Below, piece after piece: positions 62,028-64,000 of a stretch of DNA of 64,000 nt. The notes under the pieces were generated by a model, which worked only from the letters and a program-made list of their open reading frames with translations, made no database searches and was not told the origin of the DNA. The stretch comes from Pseudomonas sp. RIT-PI-AD (lineage in GTDB: Bacteria; Pseudomonadota; Gammaproteobacteria; Pseudomonadales; Pseudomonadaceae): assembly GCF_025642785.1 (NCBI RefSeq), contig NZ_JANZKU010000022.1:1-64000 (forward strand), written 5' to 3'. The translations under genes were made by a program, and so were the position numbers. How positions within the stretch are numbered: the first letter of the stretch is position 1; the number at the start of each line of letters is the position of its first letter.

Positions 62028-63599
62028 ATGCGACTCGCCGTTCTGCCGCTGCTGTTCGCCCCCGTGCTGGCCACGGCCGCCAACCTGAACGTCTGCACCG
62101 AAGCCAGCCCGGACGGTTTCGACGTGGTGCAATACAACGCCCTGACCACCACCAACGCCTCGGCCGACGTGTTGATGAACCGGCTGGTGGAGTTCGACGC
62201 CGCGCAAGGCAAACCGGTGCCGAGCCTGGCGGAGCGCTGGGAGATATCCGACGACGGCCTGACCTACAGCTTCGATCTGCGTCAGGACGTGCACTTCCAT
62301 CGCACCGAGTATTTCACCCCGACGCGTGCGCTGAACGCCGACGACGTGGTCTTCAGCTTCCAGCGGATGCTGGACCCGGCCAACCCCTGGCACAAGGTGG
62401 CCGCCAGCGGCTATCCCCACGCCCAGTCGATGCAGCTGCCGAGCCTGATCAACTCGGTCGAGAAGGTCGACGAGCACCGCGTGCGCTTCACCCTAAGCGC
62501 CCCGGACGCGACCTTCCTGGCCATGCTGAGCATGGGCTTCGCGTCCATTTATTCCGCCGAGTACACCGGGCAATTGATGCGCGCCGGCACGCCGGAAAAG
62601 CTCAATTCCGCGCCCATCGGCACCGGGCCCTTCATCTTCAAGCGGTTCCAGAAGGACGCCGTGGTGCGCTACGCCGCCAACCCGGATTACTTCGCCGGCA
62701 AGCCGGCGGTGGACAACCTGATCTTCGCCATCACCCCGGACGCCAACGTGCGCCTGCAGAAACTGCGGCGCGGCGAATGCCAGATCGCCCTTTCGCCCAA
62801 GCCCATGGACGTGGGCAGCGCGCGCCAGGACCCGAACCTGGCGATCAGCGAAACCCCGGCGTTCATGACCGCCTTCGTCGCGTTCAACAGCCAGCACGCC
62901 CCGCTGGACAATCCGAAAGTGCGCCAGGCGATCAACCTGGCGTTCGACAAGACCAGCTACCTCAAGGCCGTGTTCGAGAGCAGCGCCACCGCCGCCAGCG
63001 GCCCCTACCCTCCGACCACCTGGAGCTTCGCCGGCGACCTCCCGGGCTACCCCCACGACCCGCAGAAAGCCCGCGCGCTGCTGGCGGAGGCCGGCCTGGA
63101 AAAAGGTTTCAAGACCACCCTCTGGACCCGCCCCTCCGGCAGCCTGCTCAACCCGAACCCGAGCCTGGGCGCGCAACTCCTGCAAGCCGACCTGGCCGAG
63201 GTCGGCATCCAGGCCGAGATCCGCGTGATCGAATGGGGCGAGTTGATCCGCCGCGCGAAGGTCGGCGAGCATGATCTGCTGTTCATGGGCTGGTCTGGCG
63301 ACAACGGCGATCCGGACAACTTCCTCACCCCGCAATTCGCCTGCGCCTCGGTGCAGTCCGGGCTGAACTTCGCGCGGTACTGCGACCCGGCGCTGGACAA
63401 ACTGATCGCCGACGGCAAGCGCGTTCCGGACCAGGCGCAACGCAGCGAGCTCTACCGCCAGGCGCAACGCATCATCCAGGAACAGGCGTTGTGGTTGCCG
63501 CTGGCGCACCCGACAGCCTACGCCCTGCTGCGCAAGAACGTGCAGGGCTACCAGACCAATCCGTTCGGCCGTCAGGACTTCTCCAAGGTCAAGCTCTGA
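62028..63599 (+). CDS. Dipeptide-type ABC transporter substrate-binding protein (DppA-like)
   Basis: The 523-aa periplasmic protein of the SBP_bac_5 family has a signal peptide (LPLLFAPVLATAANL). The mature start NLNVCTEASPDGFDVVQYNALTTTNASADVL and SEYTGQL-type pattern DLLFMGWSGDNGDPDNFLTPQFAC near the C-terminus are DppA hallmarks. It should bind di- or small peptides and pass them to a permease. No permease genes follow within the window, the next gene being radC on the other strand; in P. aeruginosa the transporter genes are elsewhere. AAGGAG precedes the ATG at 62028. Confidence 0.9.
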   Translation: MRLAVLPLLFAPVLATAANLNVCTEASPDGFDVVQYNALTTTNASADVLMNRLVEFDAAQGKPVPSLAERWEISDDGLTYSFDLRQDVHFHRTEYFTPTRALNADDVVFSFQRMLDPANPWHKVAASGYPHAQSMQLPSLINSVEKVDEHRVRFTLSAPDATFLAMLSMGFASIYSAEYTGQLMRAGTPEKLNSAPIGTGPFIFKRFQKDAVVRYAANPDYFAGKPAVDNLIFAITPDANVRLQKLRRGECQIALSPKPMDVGSARQDPNLAISETPAFMTAFVAFNSQHAPLDNPKVRQAINLAFDKTSYLKAVFESSATAASGPYPPTTWSFAGDLPGYPHDPQKARALLAEAGLEKGFKTTLWTRPSGSLLNPNPSLGAQLLQADLAEVGIQAEIRVIEWGELIRRAKVGEHDLLFMGWSGDNGDPDNFLTPQFACASVQSGLNFARYCDPALDKLIADGKRVPDQAQRSELYRQAQRIIQEQALWLPLAHPTAYALLRKNVQGYQTNPFGRQDFSKVKL

Positions 63600-63614
63600 G
63601 GCCCCCACCGCGCC

Positions 63615-64000
63615 TCATAGCCAGCCGTACTCGGCGAGGGACAGGGGTTCGCCCTCGCCGACGATGAAGTGGTCGAGCAGGCGCACGTCGATCAGCGCCA
63701 GCGCCTCCTTGAGGCGCAAGGTTAACTGGCGGTCCGCCTGGCTCGGCTCGGGAACCCCGGACGGGTGATTGTGGGTGATGATCAGGGCCGCCGCGTTGTG
63801 CGCCAGGGCGCGCTTGACCACCTGACGCGGATAGACGTTGGCGCTGTCGATGGTACCGTGGAACAGGACTTCGAAAGCCAGGGCGCGGTGCTTGGCGTCC
63901 AGGAAGAGGCAGGCGAACACCTCGTGCCGCTCGTGCCGCAGCTGTGCCTTCAGGTAATCGCGCACCGCCTGCGGGCTTTCCAGCGCGGAGTCGCGGTGCA
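63615..64000 (-). CDS. radC: RadC family JAB/MPN protein, 5' end beyond window
   Basis: At least 128 aa of the C-terminal JAMM domain lie here. The metal motif [15 protein letters not shown] (H-x-H-P-S-G..D) is intact. The frame is open to the right edge and continues upstream into [17 protein letters not shown], so the N-terminus lies outside. RadC proteins have this motif; a DNA-repair role is traditional but not firmly established. Confidence 0.9.
   Translation of the reverse strand, partial: HRDSALESPQAVRDYLKAQLRHERHEVFACLFLDAKHRALAFEVLFHGTIDSANVYPRQVVKRALAHNAAALIITHNHPSGVPEPSQADRQLTLRLKEALALIDVRLLDHFIVGEGEPLSLAEYGWL

Noticed and set aside
1-64000. Search by eye for tRNA genes, CRISPR arrays, prophage or integrase genes
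   Set aside because: No tRNA-like cloverleaf with flanking features, no regularly spaced repeats, and no integrase or transposase reading frame was seen.

Overview
The window is about 64 kb of very G+C-rich, densely packed bacterial chromosome. Gene content and residue-level familiarity point to a Pseudomonas close to P. aeruginosa: dadA-ridA-dadX with pauR, lrp, a kauB-type aldehyde dehydrogenase, cycB, rpmB-rpmG and radC on the right, and oscA-sbp-cysT-cysW-cysA with desA in the middle. I see no tRNA, rRNA, CRISPR array, prophage or transposase gene. The only mobile-looking item is a 128-bp element with perfect 11-bp terminal inverted repeats. Both edges cut a gene: a DUF4124-like protein on the left and radC on the right.

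Layout. 0-13.8 kb is largely sulfur and uptake: tauABCD (taurine import and cleavage), an OPT transporter, a PLP trans-sulfuration enzyme, a MetQ-type binding protein, an MFS exporter, a short AAA+ regulator with an alpha/beta hydrolase, and an NhaD-like antiporter. 14-26 kb is mixed: an AraC regulator facing a LysE exporter that overlaps an unrecognised 442-aa protein; a secreted M14 carboxypeptidase; a PAS-GGDEF cyclase; a two-gene HlyD/FUSC-like efflux pair with a divergent LysR; and a tautomerase with its own divergent LysR. 26-32 kb holds desA and the sulfate operon. 32-43 kb holds a large membrane glycosyltransferase-like protein, a DUF962 protein, an MCP with a C-terminal sensor, an AraC/desaturase divergent pair, a CynX-type transporter and a receiver-HDOD protein that lacks its phospho-acceptor. 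43-61 kb holds a CoA transferase, cytochrome c5, the D-/L-alanine and polyamine catabolic genes, a ydbH-ynbE-ydbL operon, and a PLD-family lipoprotein. 61-64 kb holds rpmG/rpmB, a dipeptide-binding protein and radC.

How the genes fit together. Two themes recur. Sulfur starvation: tau, oscA-sbp-cysTWA, metQ and the hydrolase/AAA+ pair all sit behind short AT-rich patches containing ATTCC / GAATAA / TTATTC motifs, which would suit a common LysR-type activator such as CysB (inference). Polyamine and alanine catabolism: PauR, an FAD amine oxidase and a KauB-like dehydrogenase lie within 15 kb, and a palindrome TGTY-N10-AACA overlaps the likely core promoter at pauR, at the oxidase and in the kauB/cupin intergenic region, which makes it a good PauR operator candidate.

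The best leads for something undescribed are the 442-aa HDLGH protein translationally coupled to a LysE exporter, the AAA+ regulator lacking both GAFTGA and a helix-turn-helix, the pseudo-receiver HDOD protein, and the small inverted-repeat element sitting between metQ and its terminator. Most of the remaining genes belong to recognisable families.
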